DNA of 64,000 nucleotides from Ancylobacter sonchi (GTDB lineage: Bacteria; Pseudomonadota; Alphaproteobacteria; Rhizobiales; Xanthobacteraceae), in the NCBI RefSeq assembly GCF_018390695.1, contig NZ_JAHBGF010000036.1, positions 1 through 64,000 of the forward strand. Reading direction: 5' to 3'. The position numbers were made by a program, and so were the translations under genes. This document shows positions 1 to 7,646 of the stretch, piece after piece (position 1 is the stretch's first letter; each line of letters opens with the position of its first letter). Under the pieces are notes generated by a model. That model was not told the DNA's origin. It saw only the letters and a program-made list of their open reading frames with translations, and did not search any database.

Positions 1-512
1 ATAAACCACCGGCTCCAGCGGCCATCCTGTCCCTGAAGCCCTGCCAATCAAGCCAGGCCGAAAGGCCCACTATGCATTAGAGTCCAACCGGACCACTCAA
101 TAGGGGCAGGCCATTGGTTCCTGCCAATCGGTGGAGGCGAGATCTCGCGATTTACCCGCAGTCTGTCACCGCTCCCTCACGGCTTCAGCCTTGCCTCGAC
201 CTTGACCGTGTAGCCGGCCTTGGAAATCGTGTGCGTGGCCATCTCGATGACGAACTCGACGCCGACATTGTCGTTGTGCAAGGACGCTCGCCCCCAAGCT
301 GGAAAGCGCCGCTTCCGCGGGCCGACGAAATAAAATTTCTCAACTATTGCAAGAATGCCATTTTCCATATAAGTTATCCATATCGATATTGTATGCTGAA
401 CTTTGTTTTAGCGCTCTCGCGCCGTGACGAACTTCCTCTCAAATCGATGGCGTTGTGACGTTCACCGATTGGTGAGCGGACAATTTTCTATGTCGTACAG
501 AGGGAATTCGTA
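1..512. other. Non-coding leader region ahead of the cold-shock gene
   Basis: I find no convincing gene here. Open frames exist, but they lack ribosome-binding sites and protein-like composition. From about 330 to 415 the DNA becomes distinctly AT-rich, unlike the flanks, and probably holds the promoter of the cold-shock gene. A TTGCAA at 347-352 and TATAAG at 368-373 are visible, but only 15 bases apart. If transcription starts near 380, the messenger has an untranslated leader of about 130 bases, as is usual for cspA-type genes whose leaders act as thermosensors. That last point is inference. Confidence 0.4.
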
Positions 513-722
513 ATGACGACAGGCGTTGTGAAATGGTTCAACAGTCAGAAGGGCTATGGTTTCATCCAGCCTGACGACGGTGGTAAGGACGTGTTCGTCC
601 ACATTTCGGCCGTCGAGCGTGCCGGAATGAATGACCTGCGCGATGGGCAGAAGGTTTCTTTTGAAATCGAGTCCGATCGCCGGACTGGCAAGCAGACTGC
701 TGGAAGCCTGCAGGCCACGTGA
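513..722 (+). CDS. CspA-family cold-shock protein
   Basis: This 69-residue protein is a single cold-shock (OB-fold) domain that binds single-stranded RNA and DNA and melts secondary structure in mRNA. Both RNA-binding motifs are intact: RNP1 KGYGFI at residues 13-18 and RNP2 VFVHI at 27-31, and the start TGVVKWFN is canonical. Length matches the family. The start follows an AGAGGGAA ribosome-binding site. It is a monocistronic-looking gene closed by a strong hairpin terminator at 777-801. Alphaproteobacteria carry several paralogues, so a specific csp letter cannot be assigned. Confidence 0.97.
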   Translation: MTTGVVKWFNSQKGYGFIQPDDGGKDVFVHISAVERAGMNDLRDGQKVSFEIESDRRTGKQTAGSLQAT

Positions 723-776
723 CGCGCCTAACGATACCTGACCGCGGATGTACCGGCAGGTCGTTTGGTGCAGTGG

Positions 777-801
777 AAGGCCGGGATGCTCCCGGCCTTT
801 T
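777..801 (+). terminator. Rho-independent terminator after the cold-shock gene
   Basis: A perfect 10-bp stem (AAGGCCGGGA / TCCCGGCCTT) with a 3-base loop TGC is followed by TTTT. It lies between the cold-shock gene and the next small gene and should separate their transcripts, although part of the transcription may read through. Confidence 0.85.
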
Positions 802-821
802 GCATTTGACAGGAGCCCGCG

Positions 822-1040
822 ATGGCCAACCCGACTCGAGACACCCTCTTCAAGCCCAACCTCACCAAGACTGAAAGCAAGGCGGAATCGGTCTCACGCA
901 TCGCCAAATCGATGATCGAGCAGGATATGGCCAAGCGGGATGCCAAGACGGCGCGTCTCCGGGCCGCTCGCTTGGCGCAGGAAGCCGCGGAGCCCCCGGT
1001 GGTGCTCAAGTCGCGAAGCGCAAAGAAGAAGAGCTCCTAG
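822..1040 (+). CDS. Small conserved hypothetical protein (72 aa)
   Basis: A 72-residue, highly charged protein with no signal peptide or membrane segment. The N-terminus (MANPTRDTLFKPNLTK) is followed by a lysine/arginine/alanine-rich helix (about residues 22-52) and a basic Ser/Lys tail. Its composition suggests a soluble, possibly nucleic-acid-associated protein. A CAGGAG ribosome-binding site sits 6 bases before the ATG, directly after the terminator of the cold-shock gene. Similar small proteins are often found beside cold-shock genes in Hyphomicrobiales. No function is known to me. Confidence 0.6.
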   Translation: MANPTRDTLFKPNLTKTESKAESVSRIAKSMIEQDMAKRDAKTARLRAARLAQEAAEPPVVLKSRSAKKKSS

Positions 1041-1308
1041 GGCAGGCGCCCCCTCCGTAGCAGCGTCAGCGCGGCTGCACGGCGCACATCGCCGCCGGAA
1101 TCCGGAAGGCGCACGCGGTGACCTTCCCCGCATCGTGATCGGTGGCCGCAAGAGCAATGCCGAAACGAACCGCGGCAGCAGCGTAAGACCGCTCGACCGA
1201 CAGCAGGCGCAATCCCCGGAAGCCCCTGCCAAGGCCAAATTTCGGGTGGAAGTCGCTCAAGGAATGGCTGTGAAGCTTCCGCCGGCCGATCTGCCTGCGG
1301 GACGTTAG

Positions 1309-1521
1309 GCGCTCCGGTTAGATGGCGTCACGGCTGGCTATGGTGCCGCCACCCCGGTCGTCAAAGTCGTGTCCTTCGCAATGGTCGGCCCTGAACGGGT
1401 CGCGGTGACGGGGCCGAACGGTTTGGGCAAGACGACACTGCTCAAATTGCTTGCCGACGAGCTGGCTCCTTTGGCGGGCTATGTTTTTGTCTTCGTGGGC
1501 CACGCCATTCTCGACCCGTAA
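1309..1521 (+). pseudogene. Fragment of an ABC-F type ATPase (second ATP-binding domain)
   Basis: Reading from 1309 gives an uninterrupted peptide that begins LDGVTAGYG, continues through GPERVAVTGPNGLGKTTLLK and stops at 1519-1521. GPNGLGKTT is a Walker A motif (the family normally has GPNGSGKTT), and the residues around it resemble the second nucleotide-binding domain of ABC-F translation/resistance factors. No start codon, Q-loop, signature motif, Walker B or first ATPase domain is present, so this is about 70 codons of a protein normally over 500 residues long. It is a relic of a lost gene immediately downstream of a transcription-regulator gene on the other strand. Confidence 0.75.
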
Positions 1522-1527
1522 CTTTTC

Positions 1528-2493
1528 TTATAATTTGGTTCTTGCCCGATAGATCGTCGGTGTCATTTGGGAAAATCGCTTAAAGCTCTTCCTGAAACTG
1601 CTATCGTCCTCGAAACCTGTGGCGAGAGCGATCTGCTTGATGCTCATCGAGCCCGCATCGAGCATGGTCCGCGCCATCTCGAAACGAATCCTGTCGATGA
1701 ATCGTTTCGGTGCCTCGCCGGTGAGAGCCTGTAGGCGCCTATGCAACGTACGTTCGGAGAGCGCCAGCCGTTCCGCTAGTTCGCTCGTCGTTATCCTCCG
1801 GCCACGGACATGCCGGACGGTACGCTCGGCCTCCAGCAGAAACGGGTTGGATTCGGCGAGATGCCCGGCCGGGATGTAGACCGCCTGGCTCGATGGGGTC
1901 GTGTCCACCACGGCGAAGTCGGCGGCGAGACGCGCGGCCTCGGATCCGCACAGGATTCTCACGACGTGCAGGGATATGTCCGTCCATGACAGGGCACCGC
2001 CGGCGGTGATGACGCCGCCATCGTCGGTGAGCGCACCGCCCCAAGCGGCGTCGGCCCGAGGATAACGGCGCCTCAACTCGTCGTGCAGCCACCACGTCGT
2101 GGTGCAGCGACGGTCGTTCAACAGACCCGCCTCGCCGAGCAAATACACCCCGCCGCATGAACCGCAGGCAAGAGAACCACGCGCATGCTGGTAGCGGATC
2201 CATTCGGCAACCGGCTTGAACCCCGACATGTCCGGCAGCTTGAGCCTCTGCGGGACATGTCCTGGCACGAGAACGGCAGAAGCGGATGGGATGTCGTCGA
2301 GGCGGGCATCGACCTCCAGCCGCCGGCCATGACCGTCCATCACGGGACCACCATCCACGCTCGCCGTCAGAATGTCGAAGGGCACCTTGTCCGTATGGCT
2401 GGCTATGACGTCCCGCGCGAGAGAAAGCACATCGACGAAGCCGAGAAACCCGGAAGCAAGGCATCCATCGATGCCGATGACGACAATGTTCAT
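1528..2493 (-). CDS. GlxA-family AraC-type transcriptional regulator
   Basis: A 321-residue protein with two domains. Residues about 1-190 form a DJ-1/PfpI (type 1 glutamine amidotransferase-like) fold with the nucleophile-elbow region LACGSCGG, and residues about 215-317 form an AraC double helix-turn-helix (TTSELAERLALSERTLHRRLQ and IKQIALATGFEDDSSFRKSFKRF). GlxA-type regulators usually activate nearby genes in response to small nitrogenous or aldehyde metabolites; the PfpI part is a sensor rather than a protease. It is divergent from the monooxygenase-fold gene at 2793, which is the obvious candidate target. Length and start are typical of the family. Confidence 0.93.
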   Translation of the reverse strand: MNIVVIGIDGCLASGFLGFVDVLSLARDVIASHTDKVPFDILTASVDGGPVMDGHGRRLEVDARLDDIPSASAVLVPGHVPQRLKLPDMSGFKPVAEWIRYQHARGSLACGSCGGVYLLGEAGLLNDRRCTTTWWLHDELRRRYPRADAAWGGALTDDGGVITAGGALSWTDISLHVVRILCGSEAARLAADFAVVDTTPSSQAVYIPAGHLAESNPFLLEAERTVRHVRGRRITTSELAERLALSERTLHRRLQALTGEAPKRFIDRIRFEMARTMLDAGSMSIKQIALATGFEDDSSFRKSFKRFSQMTPTIYRARTKL

Positions 2494-2792
2494 GGCATGG
2501 CGACCGTGGCGGCTTTTGCCCCTTCATAGTCTAATCCGCCACCCTCCGACAGGGCGTAGGCCGCGCTACGGTTGATCGAGCTTCATCCGATCAACGCGGA
2601 GAAACCCATGCCGTCAAAGACGATCTCTCCAGTCATCATGCCGCTGGAACTGACCGGCCGATGCGGCTGCGCGAACGCGACAGTGATCCGGGCCTGAAAC
2701 CGGCGCGGCGTTACCTCCGTGGGCCTCACGGCGAACCTCCATTGGCGAGGCCCAACGGCCACGCGGTCCAAGCGACAGAGAGGAAGGCAACC

Positions 2793-3101
2793 ATGACAAG
2801 AATAGCGGGTGTCGTCGTGTTCAAGGCCAAGCCGGACCTGGGCGAAGAGGTAGCGAAGCGGATTGCGGCCGCACTGCCGGCCGTGGAGGCAGAGGCGGGC
2901 ACGAGGCTCTGGCTTGTGCTGCGATCGAATACGGACACCGACAATATCTTCCTCGTCGACCTGTTCGACAGCGAGGCGAGCCTCGACGCCCACATGTCCG
3001 GCAGAGCGGCGAACCAGATCTTCGCCACCGTGCCCGAATTGTTGGTGGCCGAGCCGGAACTGCACCCGAGTGCGATCGTCGCCTCGAAGCCCGCCGCTTG
3101 A
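2793..3101 (+). CDS. Antibiotic biosynthesis monooxygenase (ABM)-fold protein
   Basis: A 102-residue dimeric alpha-beta barrel protein of the ABM family: TRIAGVVVFKAKPDLGEEV, then the helix and the strand GTRLWLVLRSNTDTDNIFLVDLFDSEASLDAHMSG, a clear family pattern (the DLFDSEASLDAHM segment corresponds to the usual E-x-Y-x-D-xx-A-x-xx-H). The start chosen has a GAGGAAGG ribosome-binding site 5-6 bases upstream; a longer frame open from 2661 lacks one. Family members include small cofactor-free monooxygenases and proteins of unknown activity, so the substrate is open. The neighbouring GlxA-type regulator may control it. The 299 bases between the two start codons hold no other gene I can support. 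Confidence 0.8.
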   Translation: MTRIAGVVVFKAKPDLGEEVAKRIAAALPAVEAEAGTRLWLVLRSNTDTDNIFLVDLFDSEASLDAHMSGRAANQIFATVPELLVAEPELHPSAIVASKPAA

Positions 3102-3153
3102 GCAAGGCGGAATCGGCAGCCCGAGCGGCCGCCCAAATTTTCTCCGGAGCAGA

Positions 3154-3179
3154 GTGACCTCCGAGAGCCTCGCGACGAA
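3154..3179 (+). promoter_or_regulatory. Candidate ECF (SigF-type) promoter of the bufferin operon
   Basis: GTGACC at 3154-3159 and CGAA at 3176-3179 are separated by 16 bases. This closely resembles the GTAACC-N16-CGAA pattern I recall for the Caulobacter SigF regulon, which includes bufferin genes. It lies about 80 bases ahead of the first operon gene, and the operon encodes an ECF sigma factor and an NrsF-like anti-sigma, so autoregulation is expected. The match is by eye only. Confidence 0.5.
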
Positions 3180-3257
3180 CCACCTTACAGGCGCGCCGAA
3201 CCGCCGCCATTCGCCAGCAGCAAGCGGCTTGCTGGCCTAATTTTCAGGAGAACCAAC

Positions 3258-3590
3258 ATGTCCGATCGTCTGATGTCCACTCTGGTTGCTGGCGCCTTCG
3301 CCGCGGCCTTCGGTACCCTCGCCGTCGTTCCGGCGAATGCGCAGGAATTCACGGCGCAGCAGAAGAAGATCCAGGCCGACAACACCGTGAAGGTGAAGTC
3401 CGGCGCCGTTCAGCCGTGTTTCGGCGTCGCGCTCAAGGGTCAGAACGACTGCTACGCCGGTGCCGGCAGCACCTGCGCGGGCACCAGCACCGCCGACTAC
3501 CAGGGCAACGCCTTCAAGCTGGTTCCGACCGGCACCTGCACGGCGATCTCCACGCCGAACGGGATGGGCAGCCTCAAGCCCAAGGCCTGA
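3258..3590 (+). CDS. bufA1: BufA1-family (DUF2282) bufferin metallophore precursor
   Basis: A 110-residue exported precursor. A signal peptide (about residues 1-28, ending PANA) is followed by a mature part with four cysteines at 54, 65, 73 and 94 in the pattern [20 protein letters not shown]. In bufferins, some of these cysteines are converted to thiooxazole groups by an MNIO enzyme, and the exported peptide then binds copper in the periplasm. AGGAG lies 8 bases before the ATG. It heads an operon with the modifying enzyme and partner protein, which strongly supports the assignment. The mature peptide is Lys/Gly-rich and hydrophilic. Modified residues cannot be deduced from sequence alone. 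Confidence 0.9.
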   Translation: MSDRLMSTLVAGAFAAAFGTLAVVPANAQEFTAQQKKIQADNTVKVKSGAVQPCFGVALKGQNDCYAGAGSTCAGTSTADYQGNAFKLVPTGTCTAISTPNGMGSLKPKA

Positions 3591-3656
3591 TCGACCGCTC
3601 GGCCGGGTCCGCAAGGGTCCGGCCATTTCCCTCCAGCGTCGGCCGAGGTGAACATC

Positions 3657-4556
3657 ATGCCGGAAGCGATTTCAGAGCCGCATCTGACCACGATGCCGAA
3701 GCGAGCCGGCGTCGGTCTGAAGGCCGAGCACTACAGGACGATCCTGGAGACGTCGCCCGACATCGGTTTCTTCGAGGTCCACGCCGAGAACTACATGGGT
3801 ACCGGCGGGCCGCCGCATCGCTACCTTTCCGCCATCCGCGAACGCTATCCGCTGTCGCTGCACGGCGTCGGGCTGTCGATCGGCGCGGACCGGCCTCTGG
3901 ACAGGGATCATCTGGGTCGCCTGAGACAGTTGATCGATCGCTACTCGCCGGCACTGTTCTCGGAGCATCTTGCCTGGTCCAGCCACGAGGCCGGCTTCCT
4001 GAACGACCTGCTTCCTCTGCCCTACACGGATGAGACCCTCGCGCGCGTCGTCGAGCATGTCGATCAGGTGCAGGAGGCACTCGGGCGCCGGATGCTGCTG
4101 GAGAACCCGTCCACCTATCTGGCGTTCGCCGAGAGCACATGGAGCGAGACCGACTTCATCGCCGAGATCGTGCGCCGGAGCGGGTGCGGCCTCTTGCTCG
4201 ACGTCAACAATGTTCACGTCGCCTGCACCAATCAGGACTGGGATCCGATCGCCTATCTCGATGCCTACCCGCTCTCCCACGTGCAGGAGATCCATCTGGC
4301 GGGCTTCGCGCCCGATGCCGATGAAGCAGGCCGCCCCCTGCTGATCGATGCCCATGACCGCCCGGTCGATGAAACCGTCTGGGGGCTGTTCGCCCACGCC
4401 ATCGAGCGGATCGGCCCGGTCCCGACCCTGATCGAGTGGGACGCCAACGTGCCTGACTGGCCGGTGCTGAAGACCGAAGCGGAGCGCGCGGAACTCCTCA
4501 TGGCCGACATTGACGGCGTGCGGCGACGCGCACCGGCCTTGAACCACGCCCACTGA
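3657..4556 (+). CDS. bufB1: BufB1, multinuclear non-heme iron oxidative enzyme (MNIO, DUF692)
   Basis: A 299-residue TIM-barrel enzyme of the DUF692 family. Using mixed-valent iron and oxygen, it converts cysteines of the precursor into thiooxazoles. Candidate metal ligands are visible along the barrel: LHGVG (His about 69), SEHLAW (Glu 103, His 104), LLENPS (Glu about 149), LLLDVNNVH (Asp 182, Asn 185, His 187), EIHLAG (His about 213), IDAHDRPV, and IEWD (Glu about 260). I prefer the ATG at 3657 because GAGG lies 8 bases upstream; a GTG three codons earlier at 3648 overlaps that site. Length is typical of the family. It lies directly between the precursor and an unrecognised gene. Confidence 0.93.
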   Translation: MPEAISEPHLTTMPKRAGVGLKAEHYRTILETSPDIGFFEVHAENYMGTGGPPHRYLSAIRERYPLSLHGVGLSIGADRPLDRDHLGRLRQLIDRYSPALFSEHLAWSSHEAGFLNDLLPLPYTDETLARVVEHVDQVQEALGRRMLLENPSTYLAFAESTWSETDFIAEIVRRSGCGLLLDVNNVHVACTNQDWDPIAYLDAYPLSHVQEIHLAGFAPDADEAGRPLLIDAHDRPVDETVWGLFAHAIERIGPVPTLIEWDANVPDWPVLKTEAERAELLMADIDGVRRRAPALNHAH

Positions 4557-4573
4557 ACCCGGAGGAGGATCGC

Positions 4574-5563
4574 ATGCCGGCGCGCAGAATTGCCGTCTAC
4601 TATGCCTGGAGCCGGCCGGAAGAGACCGGAGTTCCGCTCGATGTCATCGAGAACCGCTTTCCAGCGCTCTTCGAGAGCCGCCGCATGCTGTATCCGCGCT
4701 TCGAGGAACTGAGCGATCCGTCGCGCTTCGACCAGGGTATCGCCGGTTTTCTCGATCACATCATGAGGCAGAATTTCGCCGCGTTCGTGAAGCTCGGAGA
4801 GGCGATCACCGGGCATCCGGTCGTGGAGATCGAGCGTGTCGGCGGCGATGGCCGGCTCGTGCCGCTGGTGCGGGCCACCCTCGAAGACATCGATACCCTC
4901 ATCGTCATCAGCTTCGATTCCCTGCGAACCCGGCAGCAGGCAAGTCCGGCCGAGGTCGATTTCGTCCGCTCGTTCCTTTCCGTGCCGGATCACCTGCTGT
5001 TCGTCGGCCCGCACCACGACATCGGCGAGGAAGAGCCGGGTTCGCATGAGGAACTCGTCGCCCGGCAGGTCGCGGATTTCCTGCATCATGGCGACAAGAC
5101 CATCCCGCCGCGACAGGGGTTCGGCGGGTTCGGACGGTCGTTGCTCACCGACCTCGGCGTTCCCGTGGAGAACCGGTTCGGTCTGCGTCCTGCCGCCGAG
5201 CCGGACGGCACCCCGTCGCCGATTGACGTGGACGCATCTCTCGATCGTCTCCACCTGCTTTCGGGCGTTCCCACCTTCAATCTTCATGCGCATCTTCCGC
5301 ATTTCGAGCGCATGGCCGGGGCCGTCGCGACGCTCGACGTGCTGGCGCGCCAGAAGATCGATCTCGCGGCTCCGCCCCATCCCTTCACGGCCGGCGGCCG
5401 CGCGACGTTCGATGCCCTATTGCAATCGAAGCCGACTACGTTCGCTGGCACATTGCTGGTCGGCGACGCGACCCTGTGGAGTTCGACGGCTGGCGGCGTC
5501 GACAGCCTCCGAAGCTTCTGGACCAACGTGGTCGGGCGTCCCAGTCGAGAGGGCCACCGATGA
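4574..5563 (+). CDS. Unrecognised cytoplasmic protein inside the bufferin operon
   Basis: A 329-residue soluble protein with no signal peptide or membrane segment, led by a strong GGAGGAGG ribosome-binding site and overlapping the next gene by 4 bases. I do not recognise a family. The middle section (residues about 105-200) contains a strand IDTLIVISFDS, then a helix and LLFVGPHHDIG, then a helix and a loop rich in glycine (RQGFGGFGRSLL) before GVPVENRFGL. This alternation is reminiscent of glutamine-amidotransferase-like (ThuA or DUF4350-like) folds, but no catalytic Cys is evident. Many histidines occur (PHHD, FLHHGD, NLHAHLPHFE). It is probably an accessory of peptide maturation or metal handling; that is inference from position. 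Confidence 0.7.
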   Translation: MPARRIAVYYAWSRPEETGVPLDVIENRFPALFESRRMLYPRFEELSDPSRFDQGIAGFLDHIMRQNFAAFVKLGEAITGHPVVEIERVGGDGRLVPLVRATLEDIDTLIVISFDSLRTRQQASPAEVDFVRSFLSVPDHLLFVGPHHDIGEEEPGSHEELVARQVADFLHHGDKTIPPRQGFGGFGRSLLTDLGVPVENRFGLRPAAEPDGTPSPIDVDASLDRLHLLSGVPTFNLHAHLPHFERMAGAVATLDVLARQKIDLAAPPHPFTAGGRATFDALLQSKPTTFAGTLLVGDATLWSSTAGGVDSLRSFWTNVVGRPSREGHR

Positions 5564-6414
5564 TCGGATCGACCGGCATCACGGCGTCGACTCTTGGAGG
5601 GCCGAGGCAGGCGGACGGCACGTGCGGGCTCGCCACCCGACAGGCCGACTTCGCTCGTGCGATCCTCGATCCGGTCAAGCCGCCGCCGGCCGGCCTGATC
5701 GGTCCCGATGGGCACCCCAGCGAGAAGCGCTTCGCCGTCTATCGAAACAATGTCGTCGTCGGGCTGATCGAGACGCTGAAGGCGGCCTATCCGGTGGTCC
5801 GGCGCCTGGTCGGTGAGGAGTTCTTCTCCGCCATGGCGCGCCTCTACGTGGTTGCGGAGCCTCCGGCATCCCCGATCATGCTCGACTATGGGGCCGGCTT
5901 TCCCGCCTTCATCACCCGCTTCGAGCCTGCCGCCGTGCTTGCCTATCTCCCCGATGTCGGGCGTCTTGAGCGGGCATGGGTGGAAGCCTACCACGCGGCC
6001 GAAGCCTCGCCGCTGTCACCAGCCGCTCTTGGCCACGTGCCGCCGGGCGATGTCCCGACGATGCGACTGACGCTCCACCCATCCGTTCGCATCGTCCGGT
6101 CGGCCTTTCCGATTGTGAGCATCTGGCAGGCAAATGTGGGGGGCAACGATGCCGGGACCGTCGATATCGATGCGGGGGGAGAAGACGCGCTCGTCGCCCG
6201 TCCCGAGGCAGAGGTCGAGATCCGGTGTCTGCCGGCGGGCGCTGCCGCCTTCATGGAAGCATTGCGAGCGGGGTCGCCGATCGTCGATGCGATGAAGAAA
6301 GGATTGTTTGCCAGCCCGCGCTTCGATCTCGCGACCGCGCTGCGGGGCATGATCGAGGCAAACGTGATCGTGGGCTATGACCTGCCGCCGGTACGCTCGA
6401 TGGGGGCGGCATGA
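5560..6414 (+). CDS. bufC1: BufC1, DUF2063 partner of the MNIO enzyme
   Basis: A 284-residue protein of the DUF2063 family. The N-terminal helical domain (about residues 25-120) carries the family signatures QADFARAILDP, FAVYRNNVVVGLIETLKAAYPVVRRLVGEEFF and MARLYV, plus a central PxxPIMLDYGAGFPAFI. The C-terminal half (TLHPSVRIVRSAFPIVSIWQAN) is the less conserved RRE-like part. DUF2063 proteins bind the precursor leader and deliver it to the MNIO enzyme. Its ATG overlaps the preceding stop (ATGA) and its stop overlaps the next start in the same way, so it is translationally coupled on both sides. A frame open further upstream overlaps the previous gene and lacks support. Confidence 0.9.
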   Translation: MIGSTGITASTLGGPRQADGTCGLATRQADFARAILDPVKPPPAGLIGPDGHPSEKRFAVYRNNVVVGLIETLKAAYPVVRRLVGEEFFSAMARLYVVAEPPASPIMLDYGAGFPAFITRFEPAAVLAYLPDVGRLERAWVEAYHAAEASPLSPAALGHVPPGDVPTMRLTLHPSVRIVRSAFPIVSIWQANVGGNDAGTVDIDAGGEDALVARPEAEVEIRCLPAGAAAFMEALRAGSPIVDAMKKGLFASPRFDLATALRGMIEANVIVGYDLPPVRSMGAA

Positions 6415-6923
6415 GCACGTCGCCGACCGTGTGGAGCCGAACGTTTTCAGCGATCCGTCGCGTGCATCTCGGGATGGAAGCTTTTGCGTGGCACCTCGCA
6501 CCTCCGGTGTTGCGGGTTGCCCTGGCGCTTCCCTTCCTCCGTTCCGGCCTGACGCGATGGGACGGTTTCCTGTCCCTCTCGGCGGGAACGCAATTCCTGT
6601 TCGAGGAGCAGTTCAGGTTGCATGTCTTCGGCGGGGAGTATGCGTTTCCCGCGCCCGATCAGCTGGCGCTGGCGACGGCGATCGCCGAGATCGCGCTGCC
6701 CATCCTGCTGATCGTCGGCCTCGGAACGCGCCTTGCCGCGCTCGGCCTATTGGCCATGACCGGCGTGATCCAGCTGGTGTTCCCCGATGGCTGGGTCAAT
6801 TTCCACCTGTATTGGGCCGCTATGGCCATAAGCATCATCGCGATTGGTCCCGGCGTCATCTCCCTCGACCACTGGATCGCCAAGGGTGACATCCAATTGG
6901 ACCCGCCGGAGGCGCGGCAATGA
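6411..6923 (+). CDS. DoxX-family membrane protein of the bufferin operon
   Basis: A 170-residue DoxX-like inner-membrane protein with about four transmembrane helices. Signatures are RVALALPFLRSGLTRWDGF at the first helix, then LATAIAEIALPILLIVGLGTRLAALGLLAMTGVIQLVF. DoxX proteins commonly accompany bufferin gene sets and may link the system to the quinone pool or redox balance; their exact job is not established. The start overlaps the stop of the preceding gene (ATGA). Confidence 0.9.
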   Translation: MSTSPTVWSRTFSAIRRVHLGMEAFAWHLAPPVLRVALALPFLRSGLTRWDGFLSLSAGTQFLFEEQFRLHVFGGEYAFPAPDQLALATAIAEIALPILLIVGLGTRLAALGLLAMTGVIQLVFPDGWVNFHLYWAAMAISIIAIGPGVISLDHWIAKGDIQLDPPEARQ

Positions 6924-6995
6924 TGCGCCATGGCCTTCATATCGAGCCCCGGAGCGATGGCTCACGTGCATATGCCATCTCGCGGAGGCGTCGAG

Positions 6996-7646
6996 ATGCC
7001 AGATGAGCGGCGGCGGCGTCTGACGCTGGTGGCCACGGATGGCGAAGCGACCGCAGAGGACGCCAAGAGCGCGTCGCGGTCACCGGAGGCCTCGGCTTCC
7101 CGCGATCTCGATTGGTCGATTCTCATGGCGCATGCGCAGGACGGCGATAATGTCGCCTATCTTCGCCTTCTCCAGGAGATCGCCCCCTATCTCAGGTCGC
7201 TGGTTAGGCGCTGGCACAAGGACGCTTGGGATATCGAAGATACCGTGCAGGACATCTTGCTGACCCTTCATACGATCCGGCACACCTACGATCCCGCACG
7301 TCCGTTCGGTCCCTGGCTGGTCGGCATCGCCAATCGCCGTGCCATCGACCGCCTGCGTCGGCGAGGCCGGCAGGTGCTGCGCGAGGCACCGCTCACCGTC
7401 GAACATGAGGCAACCGCTGCTGCGCCCGACAGCCACGACGACGAACTCGACAAGCATCGACTGACCGAGGCTCTCGGCGGCCTGCCCCCGATCCAGCGAA
7501 CCGCCGTCGATCTGCTCAAGCTCAAGGAAATGTCCCTGAAGGAAGCCTCCGAGGCGACCGGGCTGTCGATCGCGTCGCTGAAGATGGCGACCCATCGGGC
7601 GTTGCGGAACTTGCGGTCCCTGCTCTCGGACCGGAGGGATTGGTGA
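6996..7646 (+). CDS. sigF: ECF-type RNA polymerase sigma factor (SigF-like)
   Basis: A sigma-70 family factor of about 216 residues with region 2 (DIEDTVQDILLTLHTIRHTYDPARPFGPWLVGIANRRAIDRLRR) and region 4 (LGGLPPIQRTAVDLLKLKEMSLKEASEATGLSIASLKMATHRALRNLR). Gene order with an NrsF-like anti-sigma and bufferin genes matches the SigF-NrsF systems of alphaproteobacteria, which respond to excess copper, cadmium or chromate. I chose the ATG at 6996 because GGAGG sits 7 bases before it; an in-frame ATG at 6930 would add 22 residues but has no well-placed ribosome-binding site. The first 40 residues before region 2 are a poorly conserved Ala/Ser/Glu-rich linker. Confidence 0.9.
   Translation: MPDERRRRLTLVATDGEATAEDAKSASRSPEASASRDLDWSILMAHAQDGDNVAYLRLLQEIAPYLRSLVRRWHKDAWDIEDTVQDILLTLHTIRHTYDPARPFGPWLVGIANRRAIDRLRRRGRQVLREAPLTVEHEATAAAPDSHDDELDKHRLTEALGGLPPIQRTAVDLLKLKEMSLKEASEATGLSIASLKMATHRALRNLRSLLSDRRDW

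Noticed and set aside
114-458. Open frame ahead of the cold-shock gene
   Set aside because: No ribosome-binding site, biased composition and no resemblance to a protein family; it lies in the probable leader and promoter region.
940-1308. Open frames on both strands after the small conserved gene (including a 64-codon frame at 1066-1260 on the minus strand)
   Set aside because: They overlap the supported small gene or lack a start with a ribosome-binding site. The sequence looks decayed, like the ABC-F remnant that follows.
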